A stretch of 64,000 nucleotides of DNA from Prosapia bicincta (lineage: Eukaryota; Arthropoda; Insecta; Hemiptera; Cercopidae): contig JBAIZL010000006.1 of the NCBI GenBank assembly GCA_036971475.1, positions 4,998,501 through 5,062,500 on the forward strand. The letters are read 5' to 3'. Numbering within the stretch: the first letter of the stretch is position 1; every line of letters begins with the position of its first letter. The position numbers and the translations under genes were made by a program. Positions 12,401 to 22,340 of this stretch are shown in pieces. The notes under the pieces are model-generated. The model had not been told where the DNA came from. It saw only the letters and a list, made by a program, of their open reading frames with translations, and did no database searches.

Positions 12401-14112
12401 TAGATCTTGTCATTGTCAATATAATTAAGAATATCAATTGAAACTTCAAAATGATTTTGTTAATCCCGTTGTTAAATTCCATGTATAAGTTTGATTTTGA
12501 AAGCGTGAAAACGTACAAACTTTTGAAACACATTTTATAATTATCATCGTAGGAATGCTGATCGCAAACTTCACCTAGCTGTTGATTTATTGGGGCATCT
12601 TACACAACTTTGGAGTCATGCTTGACTACTTCATCAGTCATTGAAAACATGTCAGTGATTTTTCCACATTAATGATTCCATTTTCTTGAGACTGCTATTA
12701 CCATCATTATATTAACATAAATGGATCATTGTCATAAAGTTTGTTGACTATTTATATCTGGTTTGAACTCTGCTGACCATAACACACACAAACACACTAT
12801 GCTTTCTGCTGAAATGTTGTTACTGCACTACTACGGCTGATGTCACATCGTTTTTGTGTATCAGCTCAAGGTAATGGGCATAGTACAGTCTCATCTACAA
12901 CCTCAAAGAAATCCCTAGTTGGCAAGTCAAATTATATAAGATCATTTACATTTACTATATAAAATCATTTACACATTTACATTTACTATATAAGATCATT
13001 TACATTTACTATATAAGGTCATTTACATTTACTATATAAGATCATATACATATGAAGATATGACTTTTTACAATTGATACATTTTCTCAATAAAACTGTA
13101 TTTTTTTGTTTATCAATTAAATTTCTGTAAAATGCTATGCTAGACTTAATAAAAATAAAATTCACTTAGAGATTATAATTGTTTTACCAACCGTAGATAT
13201 CCAACTTTAGTTATGATAGAAAATTTTATATTCAGTTATTTATCACATCTAAACCGCTTATGTATATCTATTTGTAAAATTTGATTATTTTTGTAATTAA
13301 ATGGATTGGCTGGCAACAGGTTATTCATTTTCATCTCCACAAGCAGATGCTTTTATGACTACTCAGAAGTTAATTGTTTTGTTATACAGAAGAACCTCAT
13401 AACAGACCCTATGAATTCAGATGTTACGTATGCTTAGTCACAAAAAACCTCATCTTTACTAATTACATAATACAAATAGGCGAGCGTTATTCAAATATCA
13501 ACCAGACCTTAGAGTTAAATCACATAAAAAAAGGACAGTTTCTCATCTAACTGGGGCAATGTGTAATTTACAAATAAACTTTAACCACAAAATAAATTAT
13601 AATAATGAACATATTGAGTAATAAGGAGAAGAAGATGGTAAAATTAGAACTTTTAGATATTAGATAAAAGATATTTTAAAAAATAGTAATTTAAAACCCA
13701 TCATGTTGGGAAAATAATGCACCTATCACAAGTCACAGTTCAGGCTCAGTTGTAGCTATGAATTTTGACACAACTGAACCATCTAATCAATAATTAATGA
13801 TTGGGTGTAAAGCCTCATGATCACTAAAGAAGATGAGGAGCTTCAGTGATACAACATAGCTGAAATTATTGGAAGTAATAAAAAATAATCAGCTGTAAGA
13901 TCCATGTAACATTTTATTTGTCCACTCAAAAATACTTATCACAATAAAAACTTACTAAGTTTTGCACAGTACTGTTCTTTTTTCACAGTATCATATCTAC
14001 AAACTGAAGATTGAAAAATATCAACAAAATAAAGGTTTTTCGATTCAGGATCGTAAATAGGCCCTTCTCCAAGTTCTACAGGATCTCCGATTGGTTCAAT
14101 AATTGGCGCCAT
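2982..14112 (-). CDS. SMP-30/regucalcin-like protein, gene A (5 exons, complete)
   Basis: Five coding exons on the minus strand: 13956-14112, 10976-11185, 7425-7646, 4103-4215 and 2982-3212. All introns are GT-AG and the phases join without a break, giving 933 bp or 310 residues, the usual family length. The product is a six-bladed beta-propeller of the SMP-30/gluconolactonase/LRE-like family (calcium-binding regucalcin; related insect proteins include luciferin-regenerating enzyme). Residues aligned with the human metal and substrate sites are present: Glu16 in GEGP, Arg108 and Asn110 in RLNDGK, Asn163 in NGLAW and Asp215 in PDGMTID. There is no signal peptide, so it is probably cytosolic. 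The introns contain a Tigger, a mariner, palindromic repeats and a hammerhead candidate. A splice acceptor (TTGCAG) lies directly before the ATG, so a non-coding 5' exon upstream of 14113 is likely. The physiological substrate cannot be told from sequence. Confidence 0.88.
3761..3807 (+). ncRNA. Hammerhead ribozyme candidate, intron of gene A (antisense)
   Basis: Type I hammerhead layout with every element present: stem I AACCTT (3761-3766) with AAGGTT (3802-3807), core CTGATGA (3767-3773), one extra T, stem II GCTAA/TTAGC around a five-base loop, GAA (3790-3792), stem III ATGTACGT (self-complementary with one G-T pair) and predicted cleavage after C3801. It lies in the last intron of gene A on the opposite strand and is not embedded in a long palindrome. 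Known relatives are the dimer-forming minimal hammerheads of Penelope-like elements. Activity is inferred, not shown. Confidence 0.6.
4103..4215 (-). CDS. Gene A exon 4
   Basis: 113 bp, residues 197-234. It contains the hallmark block GLPDGMTID (metal-ligand Asp) followed by GNLWVACYGG. Acceptor TTTTAG, donor GTACAG. It is the same length as the gene B exon at 54742-54854. Confidence 0.87.
4747..6250 (-). pseudogene. Decayed Tigger/pogo transposase in gene A intron 3
   Basis: Pieces of one pogo-superfamily transposase in order on the minus strand. An N-terminal helix-turn-helix (KEKIDVIELSGKI...CGKTHINGILKN) lies near 6240-6130. A CENP-B-type segment follows at 6054-5806. Next come the first catalytic Asp in NCDKTGLFFRPLPNKT and KERLKVLVCSFANG at 5917-5543, the second Asp in MDTATCH near 5440, and PPNTTSV...SMDQGVIKNF with the third Asp at 5416-5063. 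An acidic tail ends in a KSMLDFFKP-like terminus at 4747. The reading frame is broken by several stops and frameshifts. A TAGTAAAACCTG sequence near 4319 may be the element end. It lies in intron 3 of gene A and is non-functional. Confidence 0.8.
6380..6419. repeat. (TA)n microsatellite
   Basis: Uninterrupted TA dinucleotide run just upstream of the Tigger N-terminus remnant. Confidence 0.9.
6420..7424. other. Gene A intron DNA without recognised feature
   Basis: AT-rich intron sequence between the Tigger relic and exon 3. The minus-strand frame 7106-7300 contains weak PLE-like words (CKEHINDIR) but is too short and decayed to assign. Confidence 0.4.
7425..7646 (-). CDS. Gene A exon 3
   Basis: Encodes residues 123-196 plus one base, with acceptor TTACAG and donor GTAAGT. 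It contains the NGLAW metal-ligand Asn and the FYFIDS and YDYDNE blade motifs. It is the same length (222 bp) as the paralogous exon at 56557-56778. Confidence 0.87.
7761..7961. repeat. Palindromic repeat (family IR-3), arms about 98 bp
   Basis: A near-perfect inverted repeat centred at 7861. The arms share ACTTGCTGAC, CTTTTACGAAGCTAA and GTGAATACGTA. The 3' arm contains TTTTGAAATGCGTCAGCAAG, resembling the 3' half of the hammerheads found elsewhere in the window (GAA, a short quasi-palindromic ATGCGT, C, then the stem I strand). Related copies are at 11673-11844 and about 53130-53260, all with a conserved flank reading roughly AATCATCTTGAATTCACTG. Located in gene A intron 2. Confidence 0.75.
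8971..10034 (-). pseudogene. Decayed mariner-family transposase in gene A intron 2
   Basis: Matches mariner (DD34D) transposase along its length. The N-terminal helix-turn-helix is at about 10034-9900 (INIKFCFKLQK, HEMLKPVYGNN). VSAKFVPRIL and IVTGDES, with the first Asp, are at 9861-9634. Then come RPKKACQSKPN (about 9470), HQDNAPCHTS (second Asp, near 9270), LLDSAPCYFWLFPK and the C-terminus ALPKEAFQNCFPSW...GQYFKGD ending at 8971. Several frameshifts and stops disrupt it, and a 103-bp PLE fragment is inserted at 9498-9600. The third catalytic site reads LLDSAP where PDLAP is usual. Inactive. Confidence 0.85.
9498..9600. mobile_element. Short PLE-2 terminal fragment inserted in the mariner
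   Basis: A 103-bp insert breaks the mariner frame. It contains AATCACTTACAACAATAG and TATGACTATCCGAACTTT, the PLE-2 terminal repeat found at 29.85 and 45.0 kb. It is flanked by an exact 10-bp target duplication CTGTATTTTG at 9488-9497 and 9601-9610; one copy removed gives back the uninterrupted mariner sequence. Confidence 0.75.
10976..11185 (-). CDS. Gene A exon 2
   Basis: Encodes residues 53-122 plus one base. The acceptor is TTTTAG and the donor GTAATA. It contains the substrate-site block RLNDGK and ends at the WAG motif that precedes the next propeller blade. Phase 1 at both ends. Confidence 0.85.
11590..11850. repeat. Palindromic repeat (family IR-3), second copy
   Basis: Inverted repeat with arms meeting near 11758, sharing ACATAACTAAGTGAATAC, GCTTACTTGCTGA and TTTACGAAG with the copy at 7761. 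The conserved flank lies on the left (11595-11655) in the opposite orientation. The 3' arm carries ATCGAAAAGCGTCACC, a hammerhead 3'-half look-alike. Located in gene A intron 1. Confidence 0.65.
11995..12560 (-). pseudogene. Relic of an IS630/Tc1-type DDE transposase
   Basis: The minus strand encodes LIFTDEATFHVW (near 12400), the first-Asp block typical of a widespread insect Tc1/mariner-type transposase. A WIGR-like block with PRDSIKCV-like words near 12020-12060 fits the expected third-catalytic region. Frames are heavily broken. Low to moderate confidence because only two blocks are recognisable. Confidence 0.4.
12941..13050. repeat. 23-bp minisatellite in gene A intron 1
   Basis: About five tandem copies of ATCATTTACATTTACTATA plus TAAG, with small variations. 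There are no spacers, so this is not a CRISPR-like array. Confidence 0.8.
13956..14112 (-). CDS. Gene A exon 1 (start codon exon)
   Basis: Encodes residues 1-52 and the first base of codon 53. It starts MAPIIEP and contains the metal-ligand block ELGEGP and the propeller-blade motif LYFVDI. The donor is GTAAGT. The ATG directly follows an AG, so transcription probably starts in an upstream untranslated exon that I could not place. Confidence 0.85.
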
Positions 14113-15910
14113 CTGCAATACATTGTCATTAGTTAGTTTAATTATTTTTCTTTATTTAAAGTATAGAAAATTTATATTTAGATGAACTATTCAAAACCAG
14201 AACAAATTCAAAAAAGAAAAAAAACTATTTCATTACAATTACAAGATGTTATAATGTCAAAAATATTAGTATAAATTAGTAAGCTGTTAAAGTATAACAA
14301 CAAGGAAAAGTTAAACGCATACATTAAAAGTTAAACCTAGACAACGGCTTGCATGTACCTTCACTCAAAACTTCATCCATTTAAAGTTTCTTTATCTAAA
14401 CGTTTACCATTCTTTAGTTTCTGTAGTATTTATTAACTATGATTATAAGTATTTGCATGTTTTAGTTATAAGCTCACAGAGTTTATAAAAATAATTTTAA
14501 AATATTAAAATTTTAAGCTCAGTTAGCTGTATAGTGTATGTTAAATCCACATTCGTAAAATTTATCTTTCACACAATTATGAATATTATAGTGTACTTAC
14601 ACAATTACACAGACTAATACCTTCAAATGACACCAGTAAAATCTTTGACCATGTAATAATTAGTTACACGATTTCAAACAATTACCTAAGCACGACTTCA
14701 ATATTATTTCTTACTATTTTAAATTTTTTAACTAAACATTCTTTCTATTCTGGGGTAATACTGTATTAATACATTATACATTGTTTTATCATCCCCTGAT
14801 CCAGTAGTGAAGTCTGAAATCCTTCCTGGGGGAAGAGGTTTATATTGAGATTCTATGGGAATTAATATTTTATATCAATTTTCCCCAATGCAAAATTTTA
14901 AAAATTAAATGCTATTTTAACTCTTAAAATTAGACACAAGTTGACCAAATGAGTGAATTAAATTTCTTCTTGATTTAAATAAATTCTTAATTTTAATAAC
15001 ATTTAAGTACTGTAAATTTAAGCACCGAAGAACAATAAATAAAAACTCAAATTTATTTAGAAAATCAGTTTACAAGGTCTTTAGTAAAAAAATTCCTCTT
15101 GACTGTAAGCCATAGCCAGTCTTTTTAAGCACTCTTATTAAGTTTTATTTCTGGAATATGATTGTCATCGCTAAAATAGGTTGCATACATTAAAGACTTT
15201 ATGCACATTGTATCAATCCATTTATTTATAGCTCTCAGTTTCAACTATATTTATATTAAAACTATCTTGAAATTATACATTTTGAATTTCTTTATGAGTG
15301 TTTCAAATTAATATCTATCAGTTACAACTTGTAATGCTGAAAGATAATTTTTACTTTAATGAAATATTCAAGACATTCAAGCTTACAAGTTAAATTAGTA
15401 GGATGGAATTAATAGGTACTTTTCTTGGATTTAGAAAAAATTATAGATTTGTTTCTGGAAAAAATCAAATACCTAACATTGTTTTGTAAATATAGTGTTT
15501 TCAAATATAATATAAACATTCTATGAGCTATAAGCTACTAATTCTACTTTTAATATCAACCTGAGAAAAGTTGAGTGGATGTTTATCTTGGGATACCTAA
15601 GACCCTAACAACCTCACTCCTTCCTCTGTTTTACAAAAAGTCTTGTACAGCCCTGTTTTACCTTAACACAGGACATAACTATTTAGTGGTCTTTAAGATG
15701 CGTCCATTCTTAATAACACATTATATGTGATGAATGGAATAAACCATGAGAATGAAAAACATCTTGAGTGTTTGACACTATACTCAAAATGAGACTTTTT
15801 TGTTTTTTGATAAAAGGTTGAAAATTTGTTCAAGAGTTTATTGGGATACAAGATAACTAATGGATTGGTTCATGACAACAGTTTGAGGGTTAAAAAACCA
15901 CAAATGAAAT
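14113..15910. other. Upstream region of gene A, no gene recognised
   Basis: AT-rich sequence. The 5' untranslated exon and promoter of gene A may be here, but I cannot place them. No coding remnant recognised. Confidence 0.35.
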
Positions 15911-15990
15911 TACAATAAAAATATTGAAAAGAACCCCAATACCACAAAAATAATCAAAAATAACAAATAAGACAAGTTACTTAAGATTAA

Positions 15991-16035
15991 ACCCTTATGT
16001 ACATTTCGATGACCAAGTCATCATCATCAGAGGGT
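15991..16035 (-). ncRNA. Hammerhead ribozyme candidate (left arm, minus strand)
   Basis: Mirror copy of the plus-strand candidate at 16138-16182, with identical stem I ACCCT/AGGGT, CTGATGA core, six-bp stem II, GAA and stem III ATGTACAT. Confidence 0.6.
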
Positions 16036-16137
16036 CTTGTTACAAAACACAATCTAGCACACAAGAAGTTACAAACTAGAATGATTGATCATTCTAGTTT
16101 GTAACTTCTTGTGTGCTAGATTGTGTTTTGTAACAAG

Positions 16138-16182
16138 ACCCTCTGATGATGATGACTTGGTCATCGAAATGTACATAAGGGT
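16138..16182 (+). ncRNA. Hammerhead ribozyme candidate (right arm)
   Basis: Stem I ACCCT (16138-16142) pairs with AGGGT (16178-16182). Core CTGATGA is at 16143-16149. One extra T precedes stem II GATGAC-TTG-GTCATC (16151-16165). GAA is at 16166-16168, stem III is the perfect palindrome ATGTACAT (16169-16176) and predicted cleavage follows A16177. A zero-loop stem III means a monomer fold would be strained; a dimer would give an eight-bp helix. This is the cleanest copy of the ATGTACAT type. Confidence 0.62.
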
Positions 16183-16262
16183 TTAATCTTAAGTAACTTG
16201 TCTTATTTGTTATTTTTGATTATTTTTGTGGTATTGGGGTTCTTTTCAATATTTTTATTGTA

Positions 16263-17185
16263 ATATATTGTACCACTGTGCTCTTGATATTGTGTACAAA
16301 TGAAATTAGTTCAAAAATACACAATTTTTATCATTAGAATAAACCTTGAGGTATTTGTTTAAAATAATTATTAGTAGAATATATACAGAATTATACAATT
16401 ATGTAAAATACATTTGTTTGTCTTTCCAAGCTTATTTTGGAGTACTGATATAGTTACAGCTTCAGTAACCTTAAACTAGTGCTTAATTTCCTGCTTATTA
16501 AATTTAAGCAATTGTCTGTTACAGAGTAATAAAATAAAACTTTATTATATACCAACAAGAACAAGCCCAACCATGATATAATTAGTTGAACCATTAATTC
16601 TCCCATTCCAAACTTATAAGAAACAAGAATTGTTTCTACATTATTCAATAAAGTTATTATCTACCTGAACATAAAACCTAAAATAGAATGATAATTTGTG
16701 AACAATTTTTGTTTTAATTTTCTTTAGTAGGTAAGTACAAAAAATCAAATTGTATTAATTTAAATCTTGATCAGACTTCAGATATATAAATATTATCAAC
16801 TTTTTTAATAGCAGCATGCAAAGAGCATTGCTGTTTTAATTCAGAAATGTTGTCTGTTTTCAACTCAGATTGTAAACATAACCAATAACTATCTGAATTT
16901 TAAATGGCACACATTTCCTGAAATATTTCCATAATAATATTTTTCTTATATATAAGTAAAAAAAGTTAATTATGTGATTAAAAGTAAATGATTAATATTT
17001 TAAAGAAATAAATACACAATTAAAGCAGTAAACATAAAAAACAAAGATATAAATACAGTTGTGCAAGTAAACAGTAAAACACACAGACACACTTGTGCAA
17101 AAATAAGAGTAAAGCATATATAGAGCAAAAAAAATTCTACTTATATATATATTTATTATATTATATTTATTATATTATTATATAT
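16263..17185. other. AT-rich intergenic DNA, no gene recognised
   Basis: Nothing recognisable. The minus-strand frame 16454-16648 has no known motif. Confidence 0.4.
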
Positions 17186-17186
17186 G

Positions 17187-17244
<58 letters not shown>
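17186..17244. repeat. (TA)n microsatellite abutting a PLE
   Basis: TA run ending directly at the start of the PLE-1 terminal repeat. Confidence 0.9.
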
Positions 17245-17247
<3 letters not shown>

Positions 17248-17342
17248 TCCACTAAAACACTAGTAAATATTTCACAAACTTGCCTTTAGTAGCACTAACT
17301 TATATTTGTTTTACTAAAATTACTTACATAAGTAGCACTTAC

Positions 17343-17753
17343 TCCACACAGAACACTCTCAATAAACAATTTAAACCCAACAACAAAATCAACGAGATTT
17401 ACAAAGCCGCTGGAGTTTACAAACTAACTTGCCGTTCATTGCCCAGTTTTTACATGGGTCAGGCAGTGAGGTCTTTTTACACACCCTACCAAGAACATAT
17501 AAATGCACTAACAAACAATAATTACCATTCAAACTTCGCTGAACATATCAAGTCTACAAAACATGACTACAGAGACATAGCATCCAACCTACAAATTCTT
17601 CACTACGAAATATACAAACATTTAAAACTACACCCTACACACATACTCAACACCCAATTACATTATAACTCACACACACTTTTCGACATCATAACTCCTA
17701 ATACTCACAAAGTACACCCACACCCCCACCATAATATCCCTCCCCCGCCTTAA
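17343..17753 (+). pseudogene. PLE-1 GIY-YIG endonuclease domain
   Basis: An open frame covering linker and nuclease domain: NTLNKQFKPNNKI, IYKAAGVYKLTCRS, FYMGQAVRSFYTPYQEHI, SNFAEHIKSTKHDY and HILNTQLHYNSHTLFD. The usual FYIGQTGRSF reads FYMGQAVRSF, and a block between LQILH and YEIYKH is deleted. There is no RT upstream, so it is a dead 3' fragment of a Penelope-like retroelement. Confidence 0.75.
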
Positions 17754-17791
17754 CACCATAACCTACGAAAACTTTGAGATTAGTTACGGTC

Positions 17792-17833
17792 TGAGATGAC
17801 AATGTGACACATCTCCCGAAACGGTCGTCCTCA
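17792..17833 (+). ncRNA. Degenerate hammerhead-like fold, PLE-1 type
   Basis: Stem I TGAG/CTCA, core-position sequence ATGACAA, one extra T, stem II GTGA-CACATC-TCCC, GAA, stem III ACGGTCGT and C before the second stem I strand. In sister copies the core reads TTGACAA. Compared with CTGANGA this changes C3 to U and G8 to A, so the 3-8 base pair is kept while catalytic G8 is lost. It lies just downstream of the GIY-YIG stop on the same strand. Confidence 0.35.
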
Positions 17834-18746
17834 ACAAACTATAGGCAAGTTAGTGAAATATTTGCAAGTGTTTTAGTGTTTAATTATTTTGGCTCAGTTT
17901 AGAACTGAGAGTAAACCGTCTTACCTCAATGATATAAAAAGATAAGATTTAAATAATTTTTTAAAGAATGCAGATATGTTTCTCCAAAAACTAACCTTAG
18001 GATTAGTGTGTAACTTATAAGGGTTAATTCATTATGCGTGTAGCTTAATTAAATACATCCCTAATGTCAAACCTAATTTAACTTTCAACTCAAATCCTCA
18101 TTTTTAAAATCAGTTGTTGTTTTAGTTACAGTGATGTTAAAAGGCATTTCTTATAATTTTGTTTCGTTCATATATCTGGTCATTAAGGACAACAAATTTT
18201 TTCTGCAGTGCATGACTCTTGATTATTTTTTCTGCATTTGTTGCAGGTTTTTTTAATGAAGGCCTTGTCTAAACAGATAAGATTAAGAGTGTCTTAAAAT
18301 TTGAAGTTTGAATGATAAACTGTTGATACCATATTATACAATATTAAATATCCCATTTATTTGTTAATTATTTTTGATGCCAAAATAAGTAATCGAAATA
18401 AACCTCTTACGTTATGTAATAATAAAATGTTTATTCTATATTGTTGTAGAGTTGATAATGTCAATAAAAGTAGATAATGAAAAAAAACCATTTTGAATGA
18501 TGTTGCACATTACTACATATGATGTTGGTAAGCCCTTGCAATTTTCTACAAGGTTATATTATGAAATGTATAACTTAAAATTCATGATATTATTGTTGAA
18601 TACAGATCTTGTTTTTTGTGAATGTTTCAATACGTTATGAATACTGTATATTGCAAACATACATCCATTATACATGAAAATATTCTTGAATTTTGTAGTT
18701 CATTATTACTTTCGATCAATACAAAAAAAATTATTGTATAAATGAA

Positions 18747-18975
<229 letters not shown>

Positions 18976-19178
18976 ATTATGAGGAGTGGTATTTAAAGAT
19001 GAATGCACTAAATGACAAATATATTTTAAATAATGAAGTAGAACTTTAGTTTCAAGATATACATTAGAACTTTCCAAGGTATTTGAATATTTATATTACT
19101 ATTTATTAGGAATATACTGTGGTTGAATTTAATAATAAATAAACAACAACCTCTTAACCACAGCCTTTCTTTATTTTA

Positions 19179-19221
19179 CCCTTATGTACATTTCAGTTAC
19201 CAAGTAACCATCCTCAGAGGG
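19179..19221 (-). ncRNA. Hammerhead ribozyme candidate (left arm)
   Basis: Mirror of the candidate at 19247-19289: CTGAGGA core, five- to six-bp stem II with TTG loop, GAA, stem III ATGTACAT. Confidence 0.52.
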
Positions 19222-19246
19222 ATAACTAACAGTTTTTCTATGTTAT

Positions 19247-19289
19247 CCCTCTGAGGATGGTTACTTGGTAACTGAAATGTACATAAGGG
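19247..19289 (+). ncRNA. Hammerhead ribozyme candidate (right arm)
   Basis: Stem I CCCT (19247-19250) with AGGG (19286-19289), core CTGAGGA (19251-19257; position 7 is free to vary), one extra T, stem II GGTTAC-TTG-GTAACT, GAA, stem III palindrome ATGTACAT (19277-19284) and cleavage predicted after A19285. Stem II differs from the 16138 copy at several positions but still pairs, which is compensatory change. Confidence 0.55.
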
Positions 19290-19981
19290 TAAAATAAAGA
19301 AAGGCTGTGGTTAAGAGGTTTTTGTGTATTTATTATTAATGAATATTTATATGTTTAAAATCTTGCAATAGGGATGGTTGTAAGGGTTACAATATATTAA
19401 AACATCTAAAATTATCGTCCATAATTTATAAAATATGTTAGTTTTCAATACTTGATTGAAGTTAAACTAAAACAAAAAAATATAATTTTACAATACAATT
19501 TGGCTTCACATTACTAAAATTAATACAATTCTTATATTTTTCATCACAATGTGTGGCTTTTATAAGGGTTGGAGAATTTCAACTAATAACAAATATTCAT
19601 TTATGAAGGTATCCCTAATTCAATATGAATGTATTTTTAAACATTTTAATTTCAAGTCCTACAAATCTTTTAAAAATTAAATTAGTAATTATAATCTTCT
19701 ATGGGATGATTTATAAAGGTTGAAACTATGTGATGTATCATAAATCATGTTCGAAAATATCAATGAATTTAAAAGTAACTCATTTAAACAATGTTTCAAT
19801 CAATTCAATGATATAAGCTACAGTTTTATAATGTTTGCAATAAGGTATAGTTTTCATCAATAAAAAATAAAAACATTCTCTGGCACAGGGTAGATTTTGA
19901 AGTAGAGGGTAAATAGAGTTTGAATCCAAATTTTCATGAAAATCAGGGTTGCTTACAAAAATTATATTTATATATATGATC

Positions 19982-20278
19982 ATTCACAGCTCCTCAAACC
20001 ACCCATACCAACATAAACTAGCTGCTTACAACACCTTGATATATCGCCTGCTTAAAACACCACTAGATAAAGAAGAACACTACCAGGAGTTAAAAACCAT
20101 AAAACATATAACACAAACTAACGGATACAACACAACAATGGTTGACAAATTATACAACCGCCTAAAAAATAAACCTAATAACCCATATACAAACATACAA
20201 CACGACAATCCCATAAAATACTTATCAATAACATACAGATCTTTGAAAACCCATAATCTAACTAAAAACTATTTATAA
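19982..20278 (+). pseudogene. PLE-1 RT C-terminus / linker
   Basis: Contains HSSSNHPYQHKLAAYNTLIY and RLLKTPLDKEEHYQEL, then QTNGYNTTMVDKLYNRL. This pattern is typical of the region after the RT thumb in Penelope polyproteins (a host-like SNHP motif followed by a helical linker). A stop codon separates it from the nuclease frame. Confidence 0.7.
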
Positions 20279-20286
20279 AAACTATA

Positions 20287-20702
20287 TATAAATAACTACA
20301 AAATAGCCTACTCCACGCACAACAATCTCAATAAACAATTTAAACCCAAGAACAAAATCAATGACATTTACAACGTCACTGGAGTTAACAAACTAACTTG
20401 CAGTTCGTGCCCCAGTTTTTACATAGGTCAGACAGGGAGGCCCTTCTACATACATTACCAAGAACATATAAAAGCACTAACAAACAATAACTACAAATCA
20501 AACTTCGCCGATCACCTCAACTCCACAAAACATGACTACATAGACATAACATCTAACCTACAAATTCTTCATAAACAACACAGAAATAACCAACGCTACA
20601 CAACCAAACAATACGAAATATATAGACACTTCAAACTACACCCTACACACATACTCAATACACAACTCAACATTACATTACAACTCACACACACTTTTTG
20701 AC
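20287..20702 (+). pseudogene. PLE-1 GIY-YIG endonuclease domain
   Basis: Encodes NNLNKQFKPKNKI, VNKLTCSSCPSFYIGQTGRP (the GIY-YIG core is intact here), HYQEHIKALTNNNY, SNFADHLNSTKHDYID and YEIYRHFKLHPTHILN. It is preceded by the linker remnant at 19982-20278. Confidence 0.75.
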
Positions 20703-20803
20703 ATCATAACTCCTAATAATCACAAAATACACCCACACTGCCATAATATCCCACCCCCACCCTAATATCCTAACCTACGTAAACCTTGAGATCATTTACT
20801 GTC

Positions 20804-20845
20804 TGGGTTGACAAAGGGACACTTCTCCCGAAACAGCCATCCTCA
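20804..20845 (+). ncRNA. Degenerate hammerhead-like fold, PLE-1 type
   Basis: Stem I TGGG/CTCA (one G-T), core TTGACAA, extra A, stem II GGGA-CACTTC-TCCC, GAA, stem III ACAGCCAT and C. Same strand and just downstream of the nuclease stop. The C3U/G8A core makes activity doubtful. Confidence 0.35.
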
Positions 20846-20905
20846 ACAAATATAAGTAAGTGCTACTATAGGCAAGTTTGTAAATATTTACAAATGTTTA
20901 GTAAA

Positions 20906-22117
20906 AATTATATTTTAACCTCTAATGCATAGTAAATATATGTACTTACCATCCAATTAATATTAATTAAATTTGTATTTCCATATGACACAATATAACT
21001 CTTTGGTCTTAGCTTTCATGCTTTTGTATTTCTATATTAGTATTTCTATTAAAGTGCCGAATATCATTAGGTAATTATTCTGGACTGATATATGCAGTTG
21101 CAAGTAATAGAAATATGTATAGTATTAGATTTTTTAAAGCATTTACTATTGTGTTTTAATACATGAATTATAGTTGTACTTTAAATGATTTTTTTTCTTT
21201 GCTGTTTAGATTTTAGAACATACAAGTATGTTTAGATCATTTAAATATTATTAGACAAAAATTATTAAAGTGATAACAGTTATTGACAGTGTTAAAATTC
21301 AAGATGTTTTTGATTGGCCTAATAATAATTTGGTCACATTAGCATTAAGATAATTTAGCTACAGACATTATTGATACAGTATAATTGTGATACACACAAT
21401 CTCAAATAATCGCAATTTGAGATTACTATTTTAAAGCTTGTTACTACAGAAAATTGGTCTTTAGTGACACTATTTTTAGGATTGACTTTAGACCACTTAT
21501 TTACTAAAATTGTTCAGCAGATGTGTTTCATACTGGCACAGAAAAATGGTTCAAGTCTATTTGGTACTGGTAGCCAAGTGTAATTGTATATCTGTAGCTA
21601 AAGTGTAATGTCTTTTGATCATTGATTATGTGTTTTATGAGTTACTTTTATTATGAGTATAAAATTATGTTGGAGTGGAATTGAATTTTAAAATATTTTC
21701 AGGTTGGTGTTCAGGCGGTTATATATTTCAAAATTGTTTGTTATGTTAATTTTGGTTTTCTGTATGATATTTAGAACTTGTTGGTTTGTCTTAACTTAGT
21801 GCATATATTTAGTGAACTTGTATTTTATGCCAAAGCTGTTTACTTTTATGTTTGTAATGTCTTTGGTATGTGCATTGTTTGAAGTGTTTGAGGTTGATGC
21901 ATGTTTTGCCCTATCTAGAAGCTTAGGGGAGATCTTTGCATTTGGTTTTGTACTTATTAATGACTTGTTATATTTATCTGGTTCTATTAGAGTTTTGTGA
22001 ATATTTTCCAGCTGATTATAGGTTTGTGTTTGACATTGCAGAGGGATGGCATTTTTTCAGATATGTTTTAATGAAATGTTAAAAGTAGAATGTTCTTATT
22101 GATATCACTTGGCAAAA
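20906..22117. other. No gene recognised
   Basis: AT-rich. The open frame 21812-22000 (plus) has no recognisable motif. The T/G-rich plus strand could hide a minus-strand PLE relic, but I found no diagnostic block. Confidence 0.3.
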
Positions 22118-22127
22118 CCACTACTGG

Positions 22128-22226
22128 TTGATATTTTCAGCAGACATTTTTCACACTAAGTGCATTACTCTTATCCGTGACTCACAGCATTTAACAATTC
22201 ACTCACCAAACGTGAAACGCGTCTGC
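22128..22226. repeat. Short inverted repeat with hammerhead 3'-half look-alikes
   Basis: TTTTCAGCAGAC at the left and GTCTGCTGAAAA at the right. The right side reads GTGAAACGCGTCTGCTGAA: GAA, palindromic ACGCGT, C and then a strand that pairs with the left TTCAGCA. A CTGANGA core is not visible on the left, so this is at best a half or decayed ribozyme. Confidence 0.4.
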
Positions 22227-22284
22227 TGAAAAAAATCAGAATGTGTTGATTCGTCTTTTACTTTTTTTACATATTAATAAAATG

Positions 22285-22287
<3 letters not shown>

Positions 22288-22338
<51 letters not shown>
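22288..22338. repeat. (TA)n microsatellite
   Basis: Uninterrupted TA run. Confidence 0.9.

Positions 22339-22340
<2 letters not shown>

Larger units (their letters stand above)
15911..16262. repeat. Near-perfect 352-bp palindrome with two hammerhead candidates
   Basis: Inverted repeat of about 175-bp arms with a 2-bp spacer at 16086-16087, running from TACAATAAAAATATTG to its complement. Each arm carries the same hammerhead candidate, so the two face each other on opposite strands. No protein-coding remnant lies inside. It looks like a head-to-head pair of PLE-type terminal repeats that has lost the coding body. Confidence 0.85.
17247..17885 (+). mobile_element. 5'-truncated PLE-1 copy
   Basis: Partial terminal repeat (17250-17340), GIY-YIG remnant (17343-17753) and downstream terminal repeat (17755-17885) containing the PLE-1 hammerhead-like fold. 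It starts at the end of a (TA)n tract. Confidence 0.75.
19148..19320. repeat. Palindrome with two facing hammerhead candidates
   Basis: Arms of about 78 bp (CTCTTAACCACAGCCTTTC at the left end and its complement at the right) around a short spacer centred at 19234. No coding remnant. Confidence 0.85.
19978..20905 (+). mobile_element. 5'-truncated PLE-1 copy with post-RT linker and nuclease
   Basis: The longest PLE-1 body here: the region that follows the RT (19982-20278), the GIY-YIG domain (about 20287-20702) and the terminal repeat (to about 20905) with the PLE-1 hammerhead-like fold at 20804-20845. No RT domain is present. Confidence 0.78.

Noticed and set aside
12941..13050. CRISPR-like regular repeats
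   Set aside because: Contiguous 23-bp tandem units without spacers in eukaryotic intron DNA; a minisatellite.
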